Source: Fimbriimonadaceae bacterium (GTDB taxonomy: Bacteria > Armatimonadota > UBA10988). Taken from it: 64,000 bases of DNA. Position numbers and translations under genes: made by a program. The DNA lies in NCBI GenBank assembly GCA_020850355.1, contig JADZEX010000018.1:149127-213126 (forward strand), read 5' to 3'. Positions 26,115 to 34,187 of this stretch are shown in pieces. The notes beneath the pieces were generated by a model. The model was not told where the DNA came from, did no database searches, and was given only the letters and a program-made list of their open reading frames with translations. Position 1 is the first letter of the stretch. Each line of letters starts with the position of its first letter.

Positions 26115-26741
26115 CTAGTGCTGCGCCCAGAACACCAGCAGCGCGCTCAGCAGGCCGAGCAGGGCCACGATCCCGCCGCCGCAGCCGGCCTTCTTGCCAG
26201 CCTTGGCGTCGCCGCCCTTCCGCAGCTCGGCCGCCGCCGCCATGACGTCGGACGTGGCGGTCTTCTTGGCCGGCTTGGCACCGAAATCGAAGTCCAGGCC
26301 GGTCAGGTCGATCCCGCCGAGGCCACCGCCCGGTGCCACCGCCGAGCTGCCATCTTTGGTGATCTGCTCGGCTGCCTTGGCCGTCTGCTCGAAGGCGGTC
26401 TTGGCCTTGGCGTGGTTCGGGTCGTTCAGCAGCGCTACATTGAACTGGCCGTGCGCCTCCCGCAGGCGGTCCTGCTTGGCGATCGCGAAGCCGAGGTAGT
26501 AGGCCGCGTCGGCCGAGGAGCCGTCGAGTTCGGCGGCGCGCTCGAAAATGCGCTCGGCGTCTTGCCAGCGCTCACGCTTGGCCTGCGCCAGACCGAGGTA
26601 CATCGTCAGCCGGAAGTTCTCTTTGTCGTACTCGATGGCCTGCCGTAGTTGCGGCACGGCCGCTTCCATGTCACCGCTCTTGAACGTGTCGATCGCTCGT
26701 TGGGTGACCTCCTCCGGGGTCGGGAGCGCGCTGTCCGCCAT
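26115..26741 (-). CDS. Tail-anchored TPR protein
   Basis: 208 residues. Three TPR motifs at about 10-115 (VTQRAIDTFKSGDMEAAVPQ, ENFRLTMYLGLAQAKRERW, ADAAYYLGFAIAKQDRLREA), a Gly/Lys-rich linker and a single C-terminal hydrophobic helix (IVALLGLLSALLVFWAQH). It should sit on the membrane with the TPRs in the cytoplasm. GAGGAG precedes the start. A perfect TATAAT lies upstream at 26780-26775 on the minus strand, with no strong -35. No function is assignable. Confidence 0.8.
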   Translation of the reverse strand: MADSALPTPEEVTQRAIDTFKSGDMEAAVPQLRQAIEYDKENFRLTMYLGLAQAKRERWQDAERIFERAAELDGSSADAAYYLGFAIAKQDRLREAHGQFNVALLNDPNHAKAKTAFEQTAKAAEQITKDGSSAVAPGGGLGGIDLTGLDFDFGAKPAKKTATSDVMAAAAELRKGGDAKAGKKAGCGGGIVALLGLLSALLVFWAQH

Positions 26742-26774
26742 CGGGGTGTCTCCTCACTGCCTCAACTGGCGCCC

Positions 26775-26780
26775 ATTATA
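26775..26780 (-). promoter_or_regulatory. -10 element of the tail-anchored TPR gene
   Basis: TATAAT on the minus strand, 34 bases before the start codon, in a short AT-rich patch (TTATAAT). Confidence 0.5.
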
Positions 26781-26829
26781 ACCAACCGGCGCGCTGCGCG
26801 CTACCGCCCCGGCGGCGGCGAGGCCGACC

Positions 26830-26858
26830 TTGCGAGCGGACCCGGACTGTGGTAGCGT
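26830..26858 (+). promoter_or_regulatory. Promoter of the GH-A clan hydrolase
   Basis: TTGCGA, 17-base spacer, TAGCGT, 18 bases before the GTG start. Confidence 0.55.
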
Positions 26859-26876
26859 CCCCCGGCGGAGAGTCAC

Positions 26877-28871
26877 GTGAGCGAGCGCAGCGCCTGGGAG
26901 TTGACGCAGCGACTGGGTGACCTGCTGCCGATCGAAGGCCCGGCCGCCCTGCCCGGCGCGCGGGGCTACCGCGCCAGTGCCGTGGGCGATGGGCTGGCCT
27001 GGGCCGTGCCGGCCGGCAGCCTCAGCAGCGGCGACGAAGTCGGCTGCGACCTGCTGCTGGAGGGCACCCACCTGGCGGTCTTCCAGCTCACCTTGCAGGC
27101 CGGCGCCGGGGGTCCGGCGTTCCACCTGACCTTCTCGCTGCTCAACCAGTGTCAGGCGCGGCTGCGGCTGGCGTTGACACACCTCGATCAGAACCGCTGG
27201 TCGCTCGGCCGCGAAGGAGCTTGTCTGAAGCGAATGTGCGGCGGCGACCGACTGGACCCCGCCAGCATCGACCGGGCGACGTTGCAGGTGATCCGCAAAT
27301 CGGCCGAGCCAGTGTGCTTCTGCCTCACGCCACTGGGCGGCGGCCCGGCCCAGCCACCATTGACCAGCCCGCTGCTACCGGCCGGGCCGCTGCTCGACGA
27401 GCTGGGACAGAGCCGGCTGCACACCTGGACGGGGCGGACGCGCAACGCCGCGGCGCTGGCGGAGCGCCTGCAGGCCCAGGCCGCCGCGGCCCCAGCACAG
27501 GCCTGGCCCGCTTCGTGGAGCCGCTGGGGTGGCTGGTCGGCGCAGCAGCGAGAGGCCACGGGGTGGTTCCGGCGCGAGCACGATGGGCAGCGCTGGTGGC
27601 TGGTCGACCCGGCGGGGCATCCCTTCTGGTCAACCGGCCTGGACTGCGTCGAGGTGCGCACCGAGGCCAAGTTCGATCTCCTGGAAGCGGCCCTCAGCGA
27701 GCTACCCGACGACGACGGCAGCGGCCTGATCCGCTACGGCGACGCCGCGCGCGGGGGCCAGGCGGTGAACTACCTGGCCGCCAACTTCCGCCGGGTCTTT
27801 GGCGACGGCTGGCTGGTGCAGTGGGAACAGCTTGCCCTCGCCGAGTTGCGCCGCACGGGCTTCAACACCGTCGCCAACTGGTCCCGCTGGGAGACCGCGG
27901 CCGCGGCGGGCTTCCCCTATGTCCGGCCGCTGCACTTCGCGCCCACTCGCACGCAGCTGGTCTTCCGGGACTTCCCCGATGTCTTCCACCCCGGCTTCCT
28001 GGCCGACGCCGGCGAGTTCGCCGAGCAGCTCCACCCGACGCTGACCGACCAGGCGCTGATCGGCTACTTCCTGATGAACGAGCCGACTTGGGGCTTCGCC
28101 AAGCAGACCCCGGCCGAGGGGATGCTGCTGAACTACCCCGCCGGCCCGGCGCGCGTCGCCTTCGCCGAGTTCCTGCGCCGGCGCTACCCCGACGACACGG
28201 CCCTGCGCGCCGCCTGGGGGCCGACCGCCAGCTTCGAGCAGGCGGCCGGCGGGGCCTGGCCCGGGCCCTACGGTCCCGCTGCCTCCGCCGACCTGGCCGA
28301 CTTCAGCTCGCACCTCGTGAAGCGCTACTTCGATCGGCTCAGCGCCGCCTGCCGGCAGGTCGACCCGCACCACCTCAACCTCGGCGTGCGCTACTACACC
28401 GTGCCGCCGGGCTGGGCCCTGGCCGGTATGCGGACCTTCGACGTGTTCAGCCTGAACAGCTACACCGACCAGGTCCCCGCCGACCGCCTGGCCCCGCTGG
28501 CCGAGCGCCTGGAGATGCCGGTGCTGATCGGCGAGTGGCACTTCGGCGCCCTCGATGCCGGGCTCCCGGCGACGGGCATCGGCCACGTCGCTGACCAGGC
28601 TGCCCGCGGCCAGGCTTACCGGGTCTACCTCGAAGACGCCGCCGCGCAGCCCTGGTGTGTTGGCGCCCACTGGTTCACGCTCTACGACCAGAGCGCTCTC
28701 GGCCGCTTCGATGGCGAGAACTACAACATTGGCTTCGTGGATGTCTGCCACCAGCCCTACGAACCCCTCGCCGCGGCGGCCCGCGCCGCCCACGAGGTCC
28801 TCTACGCGGTGGCAGCCGGCGAGCAGCCGCCCTACGACCAACGGCCGGAGTACCGGCCGAGGTTGTTCTGA
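26877..28871 (+). CDS. GH-A clan glycoside hydrolase (agarase/galactosidase-like)
   Basis: 664 residues, GTG start with GGAGAG upstream. An N-terminal carbohydrate-binding-like beta domain (about 1-150) is followed by a region resembling beta-agarase/GH86-type enzymes (GWFRREHDGQRWWLVDPAGHPFWS, FRRVFGDGWLVQWEQLALAELRRTGFN). The TIM-barrel clan GH-A pair is visible: acid/base Glu402 in FLMNEPTWGF and nucleophile Glu553 in VLIGEWHFGA. DQAARGQAYRVYLEDAAAQP and GAHWFTLYDQS are typical of the barrel end. No signal peptide seen, so a cytoplasmic or non-classically exported enzyme. Exact family and substrate uncertain. Confidence 0.78.
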   Translation: MSERSAWELTQRLGDLLPIEGPAALPGARGYRASAVGDGLAWAVPAGSLSSGDEVGCDLLLEGTHLAVFQLTLQAGAGGPAFHLTFSLLNQCQARLRLALTHLDQNRWSLGREGACLKRMCGGDRLDPASIDRATLQVIRKSAEPVCFCLTPLGGGPAQPPLTSPLLPAGPLLDELGQSRLHTWTGRTRNAAALAERLQAQAAAAPAQAWPASWSRWGGWSAQQREATGWFRREHDGQRWWLVDPAGHPFWSTGLDCVEVRTEAKFDLLEAALSELPDDDGSGLIRYGDAARGGQAVNYLAANFRRVFGDGWLVQWEQLALAELRRTGFNTVANWSRWETAAAAGFPYVRPLHFAPTRTQLVFRDFPDVFHPGFLADAGEFAEQLHPTLTDQALIGYFLMNEPTWGFAKQTPAEGMLLNYPAGPARVAFAEFLRRRYPDDTALRAAWGPTASFEQAAGGAWPGPYGPAASADLADFSSHLVKRYFDRLSAACRQVDPHHLNLGVRYYTVPPGWALAGMRTFDVFSLNSYTDQVPADRLAPLAERLEMPVLIGEWHFGALDAGLPATGIGHVADQAARGQAYRVYLEDAAAQPWCVGAHWFTLYDQSALGRFDGENYNIGFVDVCHQPYEPLAAAARAAHEVLYAVAAGEQPPYDQRPEYRPRLF

Positions 28872-28983
28872 GGGAGGGCCGGCACCGCTCCCCTCCGTCG
28901 ACGTGAGGTCCGCAGCAAGTGCGTGACACAGGGCGGCCGAGCTGGGCCGCAAACTGGCAGCAGGCTCCGCTGCCATGCACCGC

Positions 28984-29031
28984 GGCGCACCACGCGGGCG
29001 TCCTGGACACTATGGCGCACCACACGGGCGT
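28984..29031 (+). repeat. Short direct repeat, two copies 30 bp apart
   Basis: GGCGCACCACGCGGGCGT at 28984 and GGCGCACCACACGGGCGT at 29014, 17 of 18 identical. Located upstream of the HIT gene promoter at the left edge of the lower-GC island. Confidence 0.6.
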
Positions 29032-29066
29032 GGTTCGCGCGGTGGCTGGTTGCACCGTCCGACCCG

Positions 29067-29075
29067 TGGTATGAT
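29067..29075 (+). promoter_or_regulatory. Extended -10 promoter of the HIT gene
   Basis: TGGTATGAT, the same extended -10 as at rnpB and embedded in an identical 14-mer (CGTGGTATGATGGG). It ends 17 bases before the chosen ATG. Confidence 0.55.
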
Positions 29076-29092
29076 GGGTGCCGGAGCAGTCC

Positions 29093-29638
29093 ATGACTGG
29101 TGGCTCGCAGTCACCTCCAACAGAATGCCAGGTCTGTTGCTCGAATGCCGGTCGCCGACGGATCTCGCCAGGTGTTCAGATCTACCGTGGGAGCCATTGG
29201 CTGGTGGAACACGGCTACCCCTGCTCGCGTCCGGGCTGGGTGGTGGTGGTGCTGGCCACACATGCCGAGGCGCTCCATGATATTCCCCCCGAAGCAGCCA
29301 CGGAGTTGGGGCAGTTGCTGCTGGCAGTTGGCAGCAGCCTACGCGAGGTGATGGGGTCCACGAAGGAGTATGTCTCCTGCCTGTCGGACTTGACTGGCTT
29401 CGAACACATTCACTTCCACCTCGTGGCGCGCCTCCCGACCGACGCGGGCCAGGTCGCAGGCAAGCAACTGCTGGTGACCCTCCGGGCCGCTGACGGCGTG
29501 GTCCCGGCCGGCGTCCGCCGGGATATCCAGCGGCTGTGTCGGTCGCTCCGCCCAGCGGTGACCCGCCGGATGGCGGCGTACGCGGCAGGCGAAACTGCAC
29601 GGCCAGGCTTGGTGCCAGCGCAGGCCGCTGCGGGGTAG
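29093..29638 (+). CDS. HIT-family protein
   Basis: 181 residues from ATG at 29093 (GGAG six bases upstream); an in-frame GTG at 29078 would add five residues. A Cys pair (Cys12, Cys15) precedes the fold, then WLVEHGYPCSRPGWVVVVL, ALHDIPPEAATELGQLL and the histidine-triad motif HIHFHLV (about 105-111). HIT proteins hydrolyse or transfer nucleotides (Ap4A, AMP-lysine, AMP-proteins). The C-terminus (about 130-181) adds a helical segment. G+C is about 60%, below the 70-75% around. Convergent with the nucleotidyltransferase gene, one base between the stops. Confidence 0.82.
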   Translation: MTGGSQSPPTECQVCCSNAGRRRISPGVQIYRGSHWLVEHGYPCSRPGWVVVVLATHAEALHDIPPEAATELGQLLLAVGSSLREVMGSTKEYVSCLSDLTGFEHIHFHLVARLPTDAGQVAGKQLLVTLRAADGVVPAGVRRDIQRLCRSLRPAVTRRMAAYAAGETARPGLVPAQAAAG

Positions 29639-29639
29639 A

Positions 29640-30656
29640 CTAGATGGTCAAGTACTCGAGCATGGCCTCTCCCCACTGCTCGCGGTGCGCGTAGACGAAG
29701 CGGGTCAGTTCGGCGCTGACCACACCGGCCGTGACCCGCATCTGGCGGTACGCTGGCGACCGGTACCGTTCGTCGTAGCCATACTGCAGGGTGTTGCGTG
29801 CCGCGTCGTCGTGGATTGCCTCCAAGAACAAGTCGTAGGCGGCGAGCAGACGTCGGTACCCATCGTCGTGGAGAGCCCGGTAGACCGCGCAGATGCGCTC
29901 GAGCGGTGTCAGGTCCAGCATTGAGCGCAGATAGTCCGGTCCGTTGCTCTGGCGACTGTAGTTGAGCAAACGCAACAGCAGGCCGGCATACATCACCACA
30001 CGGCTATGCCGGAGTTTGCTGTGTCGCAACGCCCACTTCTCGCGTTCGTTCCAGAACTGGAACTGGTAGTTGACGCAAATGGTCCGGAAGTACCTGATAG
30101 CATCATTGAGCAGGTAGACAGGGGCCTTGTGGCGTTCACGCTCCACGAGACCCAGGTAGTGCTCAAGGAGGGCGTCCGCGGCCTGGCGGCAGGCATCTGG
30201 GCCGTAGACCACTCGGCACTCCATCAACATCAGCAGACGCTGGGCGATCATGTCGAGCGTGTCTTCGCCGGCACCGGCCACCGCCAGCAGTCTCGCCAGG
30301 TCCTGATGCCGATCCGGTGCAAACACGCCTTTGGGGTTGGGGCACGCCATTCCCAGCGCTTGCACCACCTGGGCGGTGGTCGCATAGACGGCTTGAATGA
30401 CGTCCGCTTCCAACGGGCGCAGCGTCACCACGAGGAAGTCCAGGTCGGACACCTCCGAAGCCTCAAGGCGACCGTAACTGCCGGCCACCGCGAGACCCAG
30501 GTCGCGGCACTGGTCGCCACTCAGGGCTGCGGCCAGAGCGGCCTGCAATACCTGCAGCCGCTCTCGCGAAAAAGCCCACGCCGCGGCGAGGCGCGGGAAG
30601 GCCGCCAGAGGCTCGTCGCCGCCCAGGAAGTGCTCCGCAATCTGCAGCCGTGTCAT
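29640..30656 (-). CDS. Nucleotidyltransferase-fold protein
   Basis: 338 residues. Near the N-terminus lies the Pol-beta-type signature VAGSYGRLEASEVSDLDFLV (Gly59-Ser60, then Asp71-x-Asp73), as in the DUF294/GlnD/MNT group that transfers NMP to proteins or small molecules. The remainder is helical, with LNDAIRYFRTICVNYQFQFW and ALRHSKLRHSRVVMYAGLLL, a pattern typical of the helical partner domain of DUF294-like proteins. No membrane segment. G+C about 60%, matching the convergent HIT gene, which suggests the two were acquired together. Target of nucleotidylation unknown. Confidence 0.75.
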   Translation of the reverse strand: MTRLQIAEHFLGGDEPLAAFPRLAAAWAFSRERLQVLQAALAAALSGDQCRDLGLAVAGSYGRLEASEVSDLDFLVVTLRPLEADVIQAVYATTAQVVQALGMACPNPKGVFAPDRHQDLARLLAVAGAGEDTLDMIAQRLLMLMECRVVYGPDACRQAADALLEHYLGLVERERHKAPVYLLNDAIRYFRTICVNYQFQFWNEREKWALRHSKLRHSRVVMYAGLLLRLLNYSRQSNGPDYLRSMLDLTPLERICAVYRALHDDGYRRLLAAYDLFLEAIHDDAARNTLQYGYDERYRSPAYRQMRVTAGVVSAELTRFVYAHREQWGEAMLEYLTI

Positions 30657-30778
30657 GGTAAGCCTGCCCTGGCGCGCCGCACATCCTACCGTTCTTGCCG
30701 CGCTCGCCTGACCCGACGCCAGGCAGTCTGTCGAGGTTCCAGCAGCACATCTAATGTCACCGAGTATGTCGGCGGCCG

Positions 30779-32173
30779 CTACTCCTTCCCAGCCCCCGCC
30801 TTGCCGCCGATGTCGGCCGCGTCGGTGGTGGGCAGGTGCTGCGCCAGGGCCGCCTTGGTGGCCGCGTGCTCCGGCCGGGGGGCGAGGTTGGTGTACTCCA
30901 GCGGGTCGGTCAGCTCGTCGTACAGCTCCTCGTCACCGTTGGCGTAACGGATGTAGCGCCACTGCGCCGTACGAATGGCGTGGTTGCGGTAGAGGTAGGT
31001 CGTCAGCGCGGGGCGGTCCCAGGGGCGGAGCGGCCGTTCGAGCAGCGGGCGGAGACTCGGGGCCGTGACATGCTCGGGAGTCGGCAGGTCGCAGAGGTCG
31101 CAGAGCGTGGGGTAGATTCCCATGAAGTCGACCGGCTGCGCGCAGGTGCCGCCGGGGCGGGTGACGCCGGGCACGACCCACAGGTGGGGGCTGCGGGTGG
31201 CTTCCTCCCAGAGCGCGAACTTCCGCCAGTGCGATTTCTCGCCGAGGTGCCAGCCGTGGTCGCTCCAGAGACAGACCAGGGTGTTGTCGCGGTGCGGGCT
31301 GGCGTCGAGCGCGGCGATCAGCCGGCCGATGTTCAGGTCGGTGTAGGCGATGCAGGCCAGGTAAGCTTGCACCGCTTCCTTCCAGCGCCCCGACTCGAGG
31401 ATCTTGGCGTGGTCGCCGTCTGGCTTGGCCATCCGGCGGCCGGCTGGTGGCACATCGTCCAGGTCGTCAGCCTTCCAGGGCGGGAGCTGGATGCCGCTCA
31501 GCGGGAACAGGTCGAACCACTTCCGCGGCACCGCCCAGGTCATGTGCGGGATCTGGAAGCCGCAGGCCAGGAAGAACGGCTGGCGCTGCGGCTGGCCGAG
31601 GCGTTGGATGGTCCAGTCGGCGAAGGCATAGTCGCGGAGGTCCTCGTCGCGGCAGTCGAGCGGGGCGAAGCGGATCCCGCCAATGCCGCCCTGGGCCTTG
31701 TTGCGGGCGTCGTTCGGCAGGTCGCCGGGACCGAGGTACTCGTCCCACTCCGGCCGCCGGGCATAGGATTCGTGGTAGATCTTGCCGGTCCCCCGGACGC
31801 TGTAGCCGGCGCGCCGGAAGGCCGCGGTCAGGGGCTGCTCGACCGGGACCACCGTGCGCCAGTCGTTGTTGTTCTCATAGACGCCGGTCTGGTGCGGCCG
31901 CAGTCCCGACATCAGCGCCGCCCGTGAGGCGTTGCAGACCGGCGCGGCGCAGTAGGCGTTGGTGAAGTTGACCCCGCGCGCCGCCAGGGCGTCGAGGTGC
32001 GGCGTCTTGGCCTGCGGGTGGCGCCCCAGACTGCCGATCCAGTGGTTCAGATCGTCGATGGCGATGAACAGCACGTTGGGCCGGCTGGCCGAGCGGCCGT
32101 GCCGCAGGACTCCGAAGCTGCAGGCCGTGCCGGCGGCCGCTGACAAGAAGGTTCGGCGCGAGAGTTGGCGCAT
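30779..32173 (-). CDS. Type I sulfatase (iduronate-2-sulfatase-like), Tat-exported
   Basis: 464 residues. Twin-arginine signal RRTFLSAAAGTACS. Sulfatase core NVLFIAIDDLNHWIGSLG (metal-binding Asp40, Asp41), then CNASRAALMSG with Cys80 as the residue to be converted to formylglycine (C-x-A-x-R form), GKIYH, and WSDHGWHLGEKSHWRK for the second metal site. Closest in feel to S1_7 iduronate-2-sulfatase-like enzymes acting on sulfated glycans. No formylglycine-generating enzyme is in the window. Twenty-two bases after the EamA gene, with GGAG upstream. Confidence 0.93.
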   Translation of the reverse strand: MRQLSRRTFLSAAAGTACSFGVLRHGRSASRPNVLFIAIDDLNHWIGSLGRHPQAKTPHLDALAARGVNFTNAYCAAPVCNASRAALMSGLRPHQTGVYENNNDWRTVVPVEQPLTAAFRRAGYSVRGTGKIYHESYARRPEWDEYLGPGDLPNDARNKAQGGIGGIRFAPLDCRDEDLRDYAFADWTIQRLGQPQRQPFFLACGFQIPHMTWAVPRKWFDLFPLSGIQLPPWKADDLDDVPPAGRRMAKPDGDHAKILESGRWKEAVQAYLACIAYTDLNIGRLIAALDASPHRDNTLVCLWSDHGWHLGEKSHWRKFALWEEATRSPHLWVVPGVTRPGGTCAQPVDFMGIYPTLCDLCDLPTPEHVTAPSLRPLLERPLRPWDRPALTTYLYRNHAIRTAQWRYIRYANGDEELYDELTDPLEYTNLAPRPEHAATKAALAQHLPTTDAADIGGKAGAGKE

Positions 32174-32195
32174 CGAGTGGCTCCCAGCCGCCGCC

Positions 32196-33074
32196 CTATT
32201 CGGCAGCGCTGGCGCCGGGCCCTTCCGCCGGCTGCCGCGCGATCAGCAGCGTCGCGCCCAGCACCAGCAGCCCACCCCAGCACTGGGCCCCGCGCGGCGC
32301 CTCGCCGAGCAGCAGCCAGGCCGCCGCAATGCCGTAGACCGGCTCCAGGGCGGCGCTGACGCCGACCAGTCCGACGCGCAGCAACGGCAGCGACCAGGTG
32401 AACAGACCGTGCGCGCAGCCCGTGAAGACCACCCCCAGCAGCACCAGCCAGGCGGCCTCGGGTGCGGTCAACGCCGTCAGCTGGCGGCCCGCCAGGGGCA
32501 GCAGCAGCACTCCGCCGACCAGCATCTGGCCGCCCGCCAGGCTGAGTGCCGGGACCGCCTGGCGGAGGCGCCGGTTGAGCAAGGTCAGCCAGGCGAAGGT
32601 CGCGCCCGAGGCGATCCCAGCCGCGGCCGCCGCGCCAGCGGTGCCGCTCGGACGCCAGTCGGGCACCACCCACACCAGGCCGAGCATAACCAGTGCCACG
32701 GCCAGCAGATCGACGCGGGCCAGCGGCTGGCGCAGCCAGCCCCAACCGAGCAGCAGCACAAAGGCCGGGTAGCTGGCGAAGGTGAGCAGCCCAAGCGCCA
32801 CCCCACCGCGCTGGATCGCCGCGAAGAAGAGCCACCAGTGCAGGCCGAGCAAGGCGCCACTGGCCGCCAGGAGCGGTCCCCGGCCACGCCAGGCGGCCCA
32901 CGGCGACCGGCCCTGGGCGGCCAGCAGGAGCGTCAGGGCGAGGCCGCCGAGCAGGGCCCGCAGGGCGCTGATCAAGAGCGGCGGCGCGGTGACCTGCCGG
33001 CCCACCAGGCCGGCGAGACCGAACAGCAGGACAGCCGTCTGCAGCGCCAGCAGCGCCTGTCGGGTCGGACTCAC
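32196..33074 (-). CDS. EamA/DMT-family transporter
   Basis: 292 residues, ten hydrophobic helices arranged as two EamA halves. Seen: SALRALLGGLALTLLL, GLHWWLFFAAIQRGGVALGLLTFASYPAFVLLL in the first half and VFTGCAHGLFTWSLPLLRVGLVGVSAALEPVYG in the second, all typical. Moves small metabolites across the inner membrane; substrate unknown. The GTG start overlaps the upstream stop by four bases (GTGA), so it is coupled to the GH99-like gene. Confidence 0.9.
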   Translation of the reverse strand: MSPTRQALLALQTAVLLFGLAGLVGRQVTAPPLLISALRALLGGLALTLLLAAQGRSPWAAWRGRGPLLAASGALLGLHWWLFFAAIQRGGVALGLLTFASYPAFVLLLGWGWLRQPLARVDLLAVALVMLGLVWVVPDWRPSGTAGAAAAAGIASGATFAWLTLLNRRLRQAVPALSLAGGQMLVGGVLLLPLAGRQLTALTAPEAAWLVLLGVVFTGCAHGLFTWSLPLLRVGLVGVSAALEPVYGIAAAWLLLGEAPRGAQCWGGLLVLGATLLIARQPAEGPGASAAE

Positions 33075-34165
33075 GGTGCGGCGGGCCGCAGCGCCGCTGC
33101 CACAGCCCGGATCCGGGCGTCGCCCTCGCCGTGGGTCGGCGTCAGCCAGCCGCCCTCGTCGTTCTCGTTCCAGGCGTACAGAATCATCGCCTGCGCCGGG
33201 CAGGTCTCCGGGTTGGCTCGGGTCCAGGCCAGCGCCTCTCGGACGTGGGCGGTGAGCTGCTCCGGCGTCGCGTTGACCGCATCGCGCAGCGGCTGCTGCT
33301 GCTCGGGCGGCGTCGGGTCAGGCTGGGGCGTGAGCTTTGGGAACCAGGTCGGCGGGCGCTCGATTCGCGGGCGGGTGTCCCAGCCAGTGGTGGCGAAGGT
33401 GATGGTCTGCAGCTTGTGCTGTTTGACCAGCTCCCAGTGCCGCTGCCGCACCTGCGCGGTGAGATCGGCGTAGGACAGCATCGCGCCGGCGTACTGCCCA
33501 CCTGCGGCGTAGGCCGACCAGGCGTCGAACCCCAACTCGGCCAGGATCGCCGCGTCGTTGGGCGGCCACCAGCCCATGAAGGCGAGGTACGGCCGGCCGA
33601 GCCCGGCCGCCACCGCCTGGTCGCCCAGGCTGACGAAGTCGGCCTTGGTGAGCTGGTTTGGCTTGCCGAAGATGAACAGCAGCGGCCGGTTGCCCAGGAC
33701 CTTGACGTAGTCGGCGGTCTGGAAGTGCTGCACCAGCCGCGGCCAGAAGGCCACCCCACGTCCGTCGAGACGACCACCCTCCTCGACGAAGCAGTAGCGC
33801 AGCCCCTGCCGGACCGTGGACGCCTGATAGCGCCGCCGGGCGATCGTCAGGTTGCCCTCGTCGCCGTAGTCGACGAAGGCCCAGTAGTCGAGCCCGGCCT
33901 CGACGGCGAGGGCGATTTCGCGGTCGATGGTCTCTTGCTGGTCGCCATTCAGGCGCACCGCGTCGGGGCCCAGGATCTCGGCAAACCAGGGCAGCCGCCA
34001 CTGGTACTTGCGCTGCCCGAGGGTCGACTCGACCTGGTCAACCGGCTGGCCCTCGCCATACCAGCAGTCCCAGCGGATGGCACCGACCAGCACCCGGCCC
34101 GCGTCGGCCGGCGCCACGCCGGCCTGCAACAGCGCAGTCAGCGCCAGGCAGGAACTCCACCCCAT
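33071..34165 (-). CDS. Secreted GH99/GH71-like TIM-barrel protein
   Basis: 364 residues from ATG at 34165, which has GGAG seven bases upstream; another ATG six bases earlier lies too close to it. Signal peptide about 1-22 (SSCLALTALLQAGVAPADA). Then GAIRWDCWYGEG, IALAVEAGLDYWAFVDYG, LGNRPLLFIFGKPNQLTK and ILYAWNENDEGGWLTPTH, the pattern of GH99-like (glycan endo-mannosidase / WbsX-like) proteins, with an ending W-N-E motif supplying acidic residues. Probably hydrolyses an exported glycan; activity not assignable. Lies 22 bases after purA. Confidence 0.72.
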   Translation of the reverse strand: MGWSSCLALTALLQAGVAPADAGRVLVGAIRWDCWYGEGQPVDQVESTLGQRKYQWRLPWFAEILGPDAVRLNGDQQETIDREIALAVEAGLDYWAFVDYGDEGNLTIARRRYQASTVRQGLRYCFVEEGGRLDGRGVAFWPRLVQHFQTADYVKVLGNRPLLFIFGKPNQLTKADFVSLGDQAVAAGLGRPYLAFMGWWPPNDAAILAELGFDAWSAYAAGGQYAGAMLSYADLTAQVRQRHWELVKQHKLQTITFATTGWDTRPRIERPPTWFPKLTPQPDPTPPEQQQPLRDAVNATPEQLTAHVREALAWTRANPETCPAQAMILYAWNENDEGGWLTPTHGEGDARIRAVAAALRPAAP

Positions 34166-34187
34166 CGCCATTCTCCGCGCGCTGGCT

